Source of the DNA: Microbacterium sp. cf332
GTDB taxonomy: Bacteria; Actinomycetota; Actinomycetes; Actinomycetales; Microbacteriaceae
DNA length: 64,000 nucleotides
Direction: 5' to 3'
NCBI RefSeq assembly: GCF_900102175.1
Contig: NZ_FNKN01000003.1
Span: 496,414 to 560,413 of the forward strand
Shown: in pieces, positions 16,858 through 24,584 of the stretch
Layout: every line of letters begins with the position of its first letter
Position numbering within the stretch: the first letter of the stretch is position 1
The notes under the pieces: generated by a model
Told to the model about the DNA's origin: nothing
Databases searched by the model: none
Seen by the model: the letters and a program-made list of their open reading frames with translations, nothing else
Position numbers and translations under genes: made by a program

Positions 16858-17876
16858 CAGGCGAGCTCCAGCATGCTCGTGTTCAGGCCCGATCCGACGC
16901 CCATCAGCAGCACGCGGTCGTCACGGCGCAGCGTCGCCTGCTCGGCGGCCAGGGTGATGGGGATGGATGCCGGACCCACGTTGCCGAGGGTCGGGTAGGT
17001 CACCGGAACGCGCTTCCGGTCGAGTCCGACGGCCTTCACGATCGCGTTCGTGTGCACCGAGGAGACCTGGTGGGTGACGTAGCGGTTCATCGACGACCAG
17101 GAGAACGTCGACTGCGCCTCTTTCCACGCATCGACGACGAGCGCGAGGCCGCCCTTGAGCAGCGCCTTCGCATCGGTGAACATGCCGTCGACGCTGCCGA
17201 CGCACAACTCGTGGAACTGCGTCGCGGCTCGGGTCACGCCGCCCACGATGCGGTGCCCCTCGGGGTGGGCGCTCGCACGGCCGAGCACGGCCGCCGCCGA
17301 GCCCGAGCCCAGCGTGAGCGAGGCGAACTCGCTCATGAAGCCTTCGCGGTCGAGACCGCCGCGGTTCAGACGGTCGACGGTGTTCACCTGGATCTCGTCG
17401 GCGTCCTCGCCGTTGACGATGATGGCGTAGTCGATCTGGCCCGACTGGATCATGCCGGACGCCAGGGTCATGCCGTTGATGAAGCCGAGGCAGGCGTTGG
17501 CGACGTCGAAGTTGATCGCCGAGGTCGGAAGGCCCAGTCCGTGGTGCAGACGCACCGCGACGGAGGGCTCGAGGTGCTTGCGTGAGACCGACGTGTTGAT
17601 CAGCAGCCCGATCTGGTCGGGGCGGACGCCCGCCTCGTCGAGCGCTCGCCGGCCCGCCTGGATCGTCGCGTCGTCGGAGGACTCACCCACGCCCCAGTTG
17701 CGTCGCTCGTTGACTCCCGCGACGCGGCGCAGCAGACCCGGCTTGAGGCGCAGGTCTCGCAGCACGCCGGACAATCGCTCCTCGATCGCATCGGATGTGG
17801 TGACCCGCGAGGGGAGGACACTCGCGACCGACAGAAGGGCGACGTCGTCGTAACGAGTGGTGGCGTTTCCGTGCAA
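16854..17876 (-). CDS. oleA: Acyl-CoA head-to-head condensing thiolase (OleA)
   Basis: A 340-residue thiolase-superfamily (KAS III-like) enzyme that joins two long-chain acyl-CoAs into a 2-alkyl-3-ketoacid, first step of olefin synthesis. Seen: catalytic Cys129 in NACLGF, Glu103 in KHLEPSVA (the OleA-type glutamate), His269 in YVTHQVSS and Asn299 in TLGNVGPAS. KAS III would be the alternative call, but linkage to oleBC-oleD decides. The chosen start is TTG at 17876, giving MHGNATTRY as in other actinobacterial OleA proteins, with GGGAG 5 bases upstream. An ATG at 17948 would add 24 unrelated residues. Confidence 0.92.
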   Translation of the reverse strand: MHGNATTRYDDVALLSVASVLPSRVTTSDAIEERLSGVLRDLRLKPGLLRRVAGVNERRNWGVGESSDDATIQAGRRALDEAGVRPDQIGLLINTSVSRKHLEPSVAVRLHHGLGLPTSAINFDVANACLGFINGMTLASGMIQSGQIDYAIIVNGEDADEIQVNTVDRLNRGGLDREGFMSEFASLTLGSGSAAAVLGRASAHPEGHRIVGGVTRAATQFHELCVGSVDGMFTDAKALLKGGLALVVDAWKEAQSTFSWSSMNRYVTHQVSSVHTNAIVKAVGLDRKRVPVTYPTLGNVGPASIPITLAAEQATLRRDDRVLLMGVGSGLNTSMLELAW

Positions 17877-17999
17877 TGCGACTCCCGCGGTGTCTCCGGT
17901 GGTCTTCGGCGTCTGCCTCCGACCAGCGCTCAAGGCGCATCCGGGCATCCGTCGATTTTACGTCTCCGCTCATGCGGTCGGCTGCATGCGGGTGCTGTG

Positions 18000-18428
18000 C
18001 TACCCGCCGACGCTCGTCCACGCCCGGGAGGTGCGCTCGGCCCGCGCGCGGCGCAGGATGCGCTGGAACGCCTGCACGAGATCGACGGTGACGTCGAGCT
18101 CGACGGCCATGGCTTCGACGTGGCCGGCGTGGAGCGCCTCGGCTCGCGCGTAGTCGTCGACCGGGATCAGCATCTGCGCCGCCCACTCGTCGGCCCGCGA
18201 CTCTTGCCGTTCGGCATGGTGGGGATCGCTCAGCGGGACGTCGCCGTGGACGGCGTGTGCGCACTCATGGGCGAGTACCGACCGGTGCAGCCGACGTGCC
18301 ATGCCCGGGCGCAGCCGCACGAGACGGACGTCGTGACGGTACTCGCCGTCACGGTCGGGCGGCAGATCGGCGAAGATCAGACGGACGCCGAGCAGGTCGA
18401 GTGTGCTGAGAAGTTCGTCATCCGTCAC
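18000..18428 (-). CDS. ImmA/IrrE-family metallopeptidase
   Basis: A 142-residue zinc peptidase of the COG2856 type. Seen: HECAH (residues 54-58) with a downstream acidic ESRADEWAAQMLIP segment providing the third ligand. Family members (ImmA of ICEBs1, IrrE of Deinococcus) cleave a partner XRE repressor after stress, releasing its targets. The GTG at 18428 has GGAGGGG about 5 bases upstream and lies 11 bases inside the end of the upstream XRE gene; an ATG at 18500 would force a deeper overlap. The partner is thus almost certainly the overlapping XRE gene. Whether it senses DNA damage or an element-encoded signal is not visible. Confidence 0.88.
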   Translation of the reverse strand: MTDDELLSTLDLLGVRLIFADLPPDRDGEYRHDVRLVRLRPGMARRLHRSVLAHECAHAVHGDVPLSDPHHAERQESRADEWAAQMLIPVDDYARAEALHAGHVEAMAVELDVTVDLVQAFQRILRRARAERTSRAWTSVGG

Positions 18429-18783
18429 CGTCGTCCCCTCCGCGGTCGTCGTGCGGCGCTTTCGCCACCGCGCGCTGAGTATCGCGCGGGGGTCCGACAT
18501 CGATGCGGGAGATATCGGCCGCCGGGCGGCTGCGTCGGCGGCCGTCCTCCGGCATCACGACGACCTGCGCGATGGGCACGCCGACGGCGCGGCACACCGA
18601 GTCGAGCTGGTCGATCGTGAACACCTTCTTCGCGGACAGCACGCGCGACAGCTGCGAGGACGACATGCCGGCCGCGGCGGCGATATCGGTCTGGCGCAGC
18701 CCGCGGCGCGAGATCTCGGCGGCGAGCAATCGGGCGACGTGATGACTGAGCGGACCGGGTTGCGGGGTCTTTCCTGTGGGCAC
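18418..18783 (-). CDS. XRE-family transcriptional repressor (ImmA partner)
   Basis: A 121-residue regulator. Seen: helix-turn-helix RRGLRQTDIAAAAGMSSSQLSRVLSAKK near residues 22-50, followed by IDQLDSVCRAVGVPIAQVVVMPEDG typical of HTH_3 domains, then a disordered tail. GTG at 18783 (VPTGKTPQPGP) is chosen. The longer frame from 18840 would run through the operator region. No clear ribosome binding site precedes the GTG, and a palindrome begins 2 bases upstream, so the mRNA may be leaderless or nearly so. Gene order XRE then ImmA with overlap is the classic repressor/antirepressor-protease pair. Confidence 0.82.
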   Translation of the reverse strand: MPTGKTPQPGPLSHHVARLLAAEISRRGLRQTDIAAAAGMSSSQLSRVLSAKKVFTIDQLDSVCRAVGVPIAQVVVMPEDGRRRSRPAADISRIDVGPPRDTQRAVAKAPHDDRGGDDGDG

Positions 18784-18784
18784 G

Positions 18785-18847
18785 TGCCAAGTTTGGCAAA
18801 GGTGTTGCCATGTGGCAAGCATGGTCAATACTGTTGCCATATGGCAG
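18785..18847. promoter_or_regulatory. Three palindromic operators in a divergent XRE promoter
   Basis: Three copies of TGCCA-NN/N4-TGGCA: TGCCAAGTTTGGCA (18785-18798), TTGCCATGTGGCAA (18805-18818) and TTGCCATATGGCAG (18834-18847). Centres are 20 and 29 bp apart, close to two and three helical turns. The first abuts the GTG of the leftward XRE gene and the third contains the ATG of the rightward gene. The second overlaps a possible rightward -35 (TTGCCA, 16 bp before AATACT). Binding by either XRE protein is inferred. Confidence 0.8.
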
Positions 18848-19110
18848 ACGGTTTGCTAAGCGTCCGGGTAGCCCGGTCCATTCGAGCAGTGCTCGCCGAC
18901 GAGCGGCGGACGCAGGAGTGGCTGGCGGAGGCGACCGGCATCCCGATGCGAACGCTTGCTCGGCGTCTGCACATCCGCCGTCCGTCGCCCATGTCGATCG
19001 AGGAGCTGGCGCGTATCTCCGCGGCGCTCGACGTCGAGATGACCGAGCTGCTCGACGACAGCCGCCTCGCCCGGCGTCCGTTCCGTTCCAGCGCGCACCC
19101 GCCGACCTGA
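18841..19110 (+). CDS. Small XRE-family DNA-binding protein, divergent
   Basis: An 89-residue protein that is mostly a helix-turn-helix: RSIRAVLADERRTQEWLAEATGIPMRTLARRLHIRRPSPMSIEELARISAALDVEMTELL. This is a full XRE-type domain with little else, similar in size to Cro-like regulators. The ATG at 18841 lies inside the third palindrome with no ribosome binding site upstream, so a leaderless transcript is likely. With the opposite XRE/ImmA pair it forms a CI/Cro-like arrangement. No phage structural or integrase genes are nearby, so it could be a domesticated switch. Confidence 0.8.
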   Translation: MADGLLSVRVARSIRAVLADERRTQEWLAEATGIPMRTLARRLHIRRPSPMSIEELARISAALDVEMTELLDDSRLARRPFRSSAHPPT

Positions 19111-19119
19111 CCTCGGGCG

Positions 19120-19656
19120 TCAGGGCATAGCGGTCAGGAACGCCTCGCCGTCGACCGTCTTACGACGGCCCGAGTCGCGGCCCTCCGGTTTGCCGCCGAC
19201 GTACAGCCATCCGAGCAGTTCTTCGCGCTTGCCGAGCTTGTGCGCCTTCGCGACCGCCTTCGTCCGCGTGGCCCCTCCGGTACGCCAGAAGACACCCCAT
19301 CCGGCCTCGTCGAGGAGCAGGCTGAGCACGTGGGCCACCCCTGAGGCGACGGCCTCCTGCTCCCAGCGCGGCACCTTGCTCTTCGTGCTGTAGCTGGCGA
19401 CGAGGGCGATCAGCAGGGGTGCGCGCAACGGCTTCGTCGACTCGCCCTTCTTGCCCTCGGCCTTGTTCAGTGCCCGGCCGAGTCGCACGCGGTCGTCGCC
19501 CCGGATCTCGATGAGGCGCCACGGACGCAACGAGGAGTGGTCCGCCACGCGTCCGGCGGCGGACACGAGCCGCACCAGCTCCTCATGGGTCGGCGCCTCG
19601 TCGGTGACCTTCGACCACGACCGGCGGTCTCGAGCAGCCTCGAAGGCGCCGGTCAC
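19120..19656 (-). CDS. Nitroreductase-family protein
   Basis: A 178-residue FMN-dependent nitroreductase-like protein. Seen: SAAGRVADHSSLRPWRLIEIRGDD (the S-x-x-N/R-x-Q/P-W-x-F region), then APLLIALVAS, a WEQEAVASGVAHVLSLLLDEAGWGVFWRTG helix that in the family lines the flavin site, and LLGWLYVGGKPEGRDSGRRK near the end. Family members reduce nitro or quinone compounds with NAD(P)H. The GTG at 19656 overlaps the msrB stop (GTGA), so the two genes are translationally coupled. The physiological substrate is unknown. Confidence 0.85.
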   Translation of the reverse strand: MTGAFEAARDRRSWSKVTDEAPTHEELVRLVSAAGRVADHSSLRPWRLIEIRGDDRVRLGRALNKAEGKKGESTKPLRAPLLIALVASYSTKSKVPRWEQEAVASGVAHVLSLLLDEAGWGVFWRTGGATRTKAVAKAHKLGKREELLGWLYVGGKPEGRDSGRRKTVDGEAFLTAMP

Positions 19657-20060
19657 TTCCCCTGCTCGGGCGTGAACGACAGCGACAGCGAGTTCATGCA
19701 GTAGCGGTCGCCCGTGGGCGTGCCGAACCCGTCGGGGAAGACGTGTCCGAGGTGCGACCCGCAGTTGGCGCAGCGCACCTCGGTGCGGACCATGCCGTGC
19801 GAGCGGTCCTCGATGAGCTCGACGGCCTCCGGGCGCACCGACTCGTAGAAGCTCGGCCACCCGCAGTGCGAGTCGAACTTGGTGCCGCTCTGGAAGAGCT
19901 CGGCGCCGCACGCGGCGCACGCGTAGAGGCCCGCGCGGCTCTCGTCGAGCAGCTCGCCCGTCCACGCGCGCTCGGTGCCGGCCTGACGCAGGACGGCGTA
20001 CTGCTCCGGGCTGAGCTCGTCGCGCCACTGGTCGTCGGTCTTGTTCACGGAATAAGTCAT
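19653..20060 (-). CDS. msrB: Peptide-methionine (R)-S-oxide reductase MsrB
   Basis: A 135-residue cytosolic repair enzyme that reduces methionine-R-sulfoxide in proteins. Seen: two zinc CxxC pairs (Cys48/Cys51 and Cys97/Cys100), HCGWPSF, GSHLGHVF, and the catalytic cysteine in DRYCMNSLSLSF (Cys121). The resolving-cysteine position can be filled by Cys66. AAGGAG lies 5 bases before the ATG. Length is typical. It is coupled by GTGA overlap to the downstream nitroreductase gene, suggesting a joint redox or oxidative-stress role. Confidence 0.96.
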   Translation of the reverse strand: MTYSVNKTDDQWRDELSPEQYAVLRQAGTERAWTGELLDESRAGLYACAACGAELFQSGTKFDSHCGWPSFYESVRPEAVELIEDRSHGMVRTEVRCANCGSHLGHVFPDGFGTPTGDRYCMNSLSLSFTPEQGK

Positions 20061-20126
20061 GTCTGCTCCTTCGCCTCGTCCTATTCAACTCGACGGCGGG
20101 GGTCGATGTTCCCGGAGAATGGCAGC

Positions 20127-21122
20127 ATGTCCGCCGACTCCGCCGCCGTCATCGAGCGTTACCGGCGTTTCGCCCGCGAAGAGGCCCCGGGGCGATCGGA
20201 CCTCTACGCCGACTGGGCCCAGCGTGTCGTCGACGAGCCCGCGCTGCAGGACGTGCTCGCGCGCCTGCCCGCGACGCGTCGTCAGCCGCCCCTGGTGTTC
20301 GCGGTGTGCCGGTTGCTCGGGTCGGGCGATGTCGACGCCGAGGCGTGGGCCGCGTGGGTGATCGAGAACGCCGACGAGGTCGTCGCCGAGACCCGCGCGC
20401 GATCGGTGCAGACGAACGAACCGCTGCGGTGCGCCGTGCTGCTGCCCACCCTGTCGCGTATCGACGGCCCCATCGCCCTCCTCGAGGTCGGAGCCAGTGC
20501 GGGCCTCTGCCTGTATCCCGACCGGTACTCGTATCGGTACGTCGGTGAGGCGGGGGAGACGCGCCTCGACCCGGCGTCGGGGGAGACCGCCGTCGAACTG
20601 GTCAGTGCGGTGCGCGGTGAGCGGATGCCGCGGGTGCGACTGCCCGATGTCGTCTGGCGCGCCGGCATCGACCTCGCGCCGCTCGACGTGCGCCGCCCCC
20701 GAGACGTCGACTGGCTCGCCCGCCTGGTGTGGCCGGGCGAGAGCGGCCGGGCCGAGCGCATCCGTGCCGCGGCCGACATCGCCGCCGTCGATCCGCCGAA
20801 CCTGTTCGCGGGGGATGCCCTCTCGCTCCTGCCCGAGGTGGCCGCCCTGGCCCCGGCGGACGCCACGCTGGTGATCACCACTCCGGGCGTCCTGGTCCAC
20901 ATCCCGCGGGAGCCGCGCGGGCAGGTGATCGAGACCGCTCGGCGGCTCGGGCGCTGGCTGACGATCGACGCACCGGCCACCCACGATGCGTGGGTGGGCG
21001 GTGGCTCCGCCGACTGGCCCGACGGCTTCGCGGTCGCCCTCGACGGTGAGATCGACGCGGCCGCCGATCCGCTCGGGCGTTGGTGGGAGTGGCGTCCCGG
21101 CGCGAAGCACATCCGGTCGTAG
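20127..21122 (+). CDS. DUF2332 domain protein
   Basis: A 331-residue cytosolic protein of the DUF2332 family, function unknown. Seen: MSADSAAVIERYRRFAREEAPGRSDLYADWAQRV at the N-terminus, LLEVGASAGLCL (a glycine-rich strand-loop like that of SAM-dependent methyltransferases), PRDVDWLARLVWPGE, and a C-terminal RRLGRWLTIDAPATHD with WWEWRPGAKH. A methyltransferase-like fold is an inference from the GxSxG-type loop. ATG at 20127 is preceded by GGAG at optimal distance. The longer upstream frame runs antisense to msrB and is discounted. The next gene (DUF3263) starts 9 bases later. Confidence 0.88.
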   Translation: MSADSAAVIERYRRFAREEAPGRSDLYADWAQRVVDEPALQDVLARLPATRRQPPLVFAVCRLLGSGDVDAEAWAAWVIENADEVVAETRARSVQTNEPLRCAVLLPTLSRIDGPIALLEVGASAGLCLYPDRYSYRYVGEAGETRLDPASGETAVELVSAVRGERMPRVRLPDVVWRAGIDLAPLDVRRPRDVDWLARLVWPGESGRAERIRAAADIAAVDPPNLFAGDALSLLPEVAALAPADATLVITTPGVLVHIPREPRGQVIETARRLGRWLTIDAPATHDAWVGGGSADWPDGFAVALDGEIDAAADPLGRWWEWRPGAKHIRS

Positions 21123-21131
21123 CGTGGGGTC

Positions 21132-21374
21132 GTGGCCCTCTCCGATCGTGATCGCTCGCTCCTCGAGTTCGAGGCGCGCTGGGGTGCGCACAGCGGTGCG
21201 AAAGAAGAGGCGGTGCGCGCGGAGCTGTCGCTGAGTCCGGCGCGCTACTACCAGCTTCTCGGGCGGGTCATCGAGTCGACGGACGCGCTCTCGTACGACC
21301 CGATGCTCGTCCATCGGCTCCGACGGATGCGAGCCGCTGCAGAGCGGTCGCGCACCGACCGCGCTGCCATGTGA
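21132..21374 (+). CDS. DUF3263 domain protein (HTH-like)
   Basis: An 80-residue protein matching DUF3263, a small helix-turn-helix-like family almost restricted to actinobacteria. Seen: ALSDRDRSLLEFEARWGAHSGAKEEAVRAELSLSPARYYQLLGRVIES, with the hallmark SLLxFExxW and SxxRYYQxL blocks. GTG start at 21132. DNA binding is likely by similarity but the targets are unknown. It commonly precedes a LytR_C-domain gene, as here. Confidence 0.9.
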   Translation: MALSDRDRSLLEFEARWGAHSGAKEEAVRAELSLSPARYYQLLGRVIESTDALSYDPMLVHRLRRMRAAAERSRTDRAAM

Positions 21375-21403
21375 CGCCGAGGTTCGGCAGATAGCATTCC
21401 CCC

Positions 21404-21988
21404 GTGCCGACAACGACATACCCGAAGGACCGCTTCGACGAGCTGCCCGCCGACTCCGTCCGGGTCGGCGCCCACCGCGCCGAGAACCCACGGCTGCGAC
21501 CGGCCGTGCTCCTGTTCTGGGCCGCGGCCGCGGTGCTCGTGCTCGTCGCCGTCGGGATCTTCGGGACACTGCTCGTCACCGGCCGGATCGCTCTGTTCCC
21601 GACGTCGCAGTCGTCGGCCCCCGCTGCGGAGACCACGGTCGACGCCGAGCCGGTCATCGACACGTCGTACCCGGTCCTGATCCTCAACGCCACGACGGAG
21701 CGCGGCCTCGCGAACTCCGTCCGCGACACCGTGGTGGGAGCGGGATGGAGTTCGGATGTCGTCGACGCGGGCGAGGCCGGCACCCAGGATTTCGCGACGA
21801 CCACGATCTACTACCTGACTGCGGACGACGAGGGGGCGGCCCGAGGGCTCGCCGAGGTCGTCGGCGGCGCTGCGATCGAGATGAGCGACGCCTACCCGGG
21901 GCCGACGAACGAGGACGGGACCCCCGGCAAACAGCTGACGATCGTGCTCGGTGCGGACCGGCTGCAGGGCGGCGACGGCGGCGAGTGA
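21404..21988 (+). CDS. LytR C-terminal-domain membrane protein
   Basis: A 194-residue single-pass protein. Seen: a short cytoplasmic start, a membrane helix ([28 protein letters not shown]), a linker, then an extracytoplasmic LytR_C domain ([27 protein letters not shown] ... [23 protein letters not shown]). LytR_C domains occur at the end of LCP wall-ligases or alone, and are presumed to bind cell-wall polymer. It lacks the LCP catalytic domain. GTG start at 21404. Its place after DUF3263 and before a cold-shock gene and groEL is, as I recall, conserved in Microbacteriaceae. Confidence 0.88.
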   Translation: MPTTTYPKDRFDELPADSVRVGAHRAENPRLRPAVLLFWAAAAVLVLVAVGIFGTLLVTGRIALFPTSQSSAPAAETTVDAEPVIDTSYPVLILNATTERGLANSVRDTVVGAGWSSDVVDAGEAGTQDFATTTIYYLTADDEGAARGLAEVVGGAAIEMSDAYPGPTNEDGTPGKQLTIVLGADRLQGGDGGE

Positions 21989-22109
21989 GCCCGCGTGTTT
22001 CACGCGCGTGAAGTTCTCGATGCGGCCATGTCAACAGTGGCCGGAACCGCGTCATCTCGCGAAATCCCCTGCATACGATGACGCTGTCGCACAGCATCAG
22101 GAGATTCGC

Positions 22110-22313
22110 ATGACACAGGGAACCGTCAAGTGGTTCAACGCCGAGAAGGGCTTCGGCTTCATCACCGTCGACGAGGGTCAGGACGTTTTCGTCCACTACT
22201 CCAACATCGAGATGAGCGGCTTCCGCGTCCTCGAAGAGGGGCAGGCCGTCGAGTTCACCGTCGGTACCGGACAGAAGGGTCCGCAGGCCGAGTCGGTGCG
22301 CGTCGTCGCCTGA
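22110..22313 (+). CDS. Cold-shock protein (CspA family)
   Basis: A 67-residue RNA/DNA chaperone. Seen: the complete cold-shock domain with RNP1 KGFGFITV and RNP2 DVFVHYSNI, starting [16 protein letters not shown] and ending ESVRVVA. CAGGAG lies 7 bases before the ATG. It is a single gene with its own terminator (22325-22363). Of the two cold-shock genes in the window this is the minimal form. Confidence 0.97.
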   Translation: MTQGTVKWFNAEKGFGFITVDEGQDVFVHYSNIEMSGFRVLEEGQAVEFTVGTGQKGPQAESVRVVA

Positions 22314-22324
22314 ACCACCTCGTC

Positions 22325-22363
22325 ACGACAGAGCGCGCCGCGAATCGCGGCGCGCTCTGTCGT
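22325..22363 (+). terminator. Intrinsic terminator after cold-shock gene
   Basis: An 18-bp perfect stem (22325-22342 with 22346-22363; arm core GAGCGCGCCGCG), loop AAT, ending CGTT. It starts 11 bases after the stop codon. Confidence 0.85.
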
Positions 22364-22390
22364 TCGTGCGTCATGACCGCGTCGCGTGGC

Positions 22391-22419
22391 TTGCACTCCC
22401 CATGGGCGAGTGCCAGAAT
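22391..22419 (+). promoter_or_regulatory. groEL promoter with a degenerate second CIRCE
   Basis: TTGCAC (22391-22396), 17-bp spacer, CAGAAT (22414-22419): a plausible sigma-70 promoter that would start RNA close to the CIRCE at 22424. The same bases form TTGCACTC-N9-GAGTGCCA (22391-22415), which has CIRCE geometry with one mismatch in each arm's 8-base core. Confidence 0.6.
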
Positions 22420-22423
22420 GGCT

Positions 22424-24107
<1,684 letters not shown>

Positions 24108-24116
24108 TCCATCACA

Positions 24117-24150
24117 AAGAACGGCCCCTCCTTCGGGAGGGGCCGTTCTT
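24117..24150 (+). terminator. Intrinsic terminator after groEL
   Basis: AAGAACGGCCCCTCC, loop TTCG, then the exact complement ending in TTCTT. It also lies just downstream of the converging WXG100 gene (stop at 24162) and can serve both. Confidence 0.92.
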
Positions 24151-24161
24151 CGTTTCCCGGT

Positions 24162-24449
24162 TCAGCGGAACATGCCCGCGGCCGTGGCCTCGGCGTGCAG
24201 ATACTGCTGTCCGGCTGCGTCCAGCGCCGAGCCGATGTCGCCCAGGGCCGCCTCGACCTCGCGCTGGGCCGCTCGCCAGCGCTCGGCCACGCCTTGGAAC
24301 GCGACCGCGGCGCTGCCCGTCCACGACCCCTGCAGCTGGGTCAGCTGCGCCATCATCGCGCCGGTGTCGCTCTCGATGCGTCCCGCCGTCGTGCGGATGG
24401 CTGCCGTGGCTCCGGCCACGGCGTCGCTGTCGATGGAGAAGATGGCCAT
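24162..24449 (-). CDS. WXG100-family type VII secretion target (ESAT-6-like)
   Basis: A 95-residue helical-hairpin protein with the WxG turn in LQGSWTGSAAVAF (residues about 41-52) and two amphipathic helices either side. It ends LHAEATAAGMFR, where YLxAE resembles the YxxxD/E export signal. Known members are secreted by ESX/type VII systems as dimers. AGGAG precedes the ATG. No second WXG100 gene, EccC ATPase or other secretion component is in the window, so it is a solo gene next to groEL. Homodimerisation and an ESX locus elsewhere are inferred. Confidence 0.9.
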   Translation of the reverse strand: MAIFSIDSDAVAGATAAIRTTAGRIESDTGAMMAQLTQLQGSWTGSAAVAFQGVAERWRAAQREVEAALGDIGSALDAAGQQYLHAEATAAGMFR

Positions 24450-24584
24450 ATAGCTCCTTGCGTCGTATCCGAAGGGATGACGTCACGTTAGGGCCTCTGG
24501 GGAGCCCGGGCACCGTGTCGACGCGGCCCCGCGGAGGCTGGCCGTCCGTCGGCGACAGGGGAGGAGCGGACGGCGGCCCGTGGC

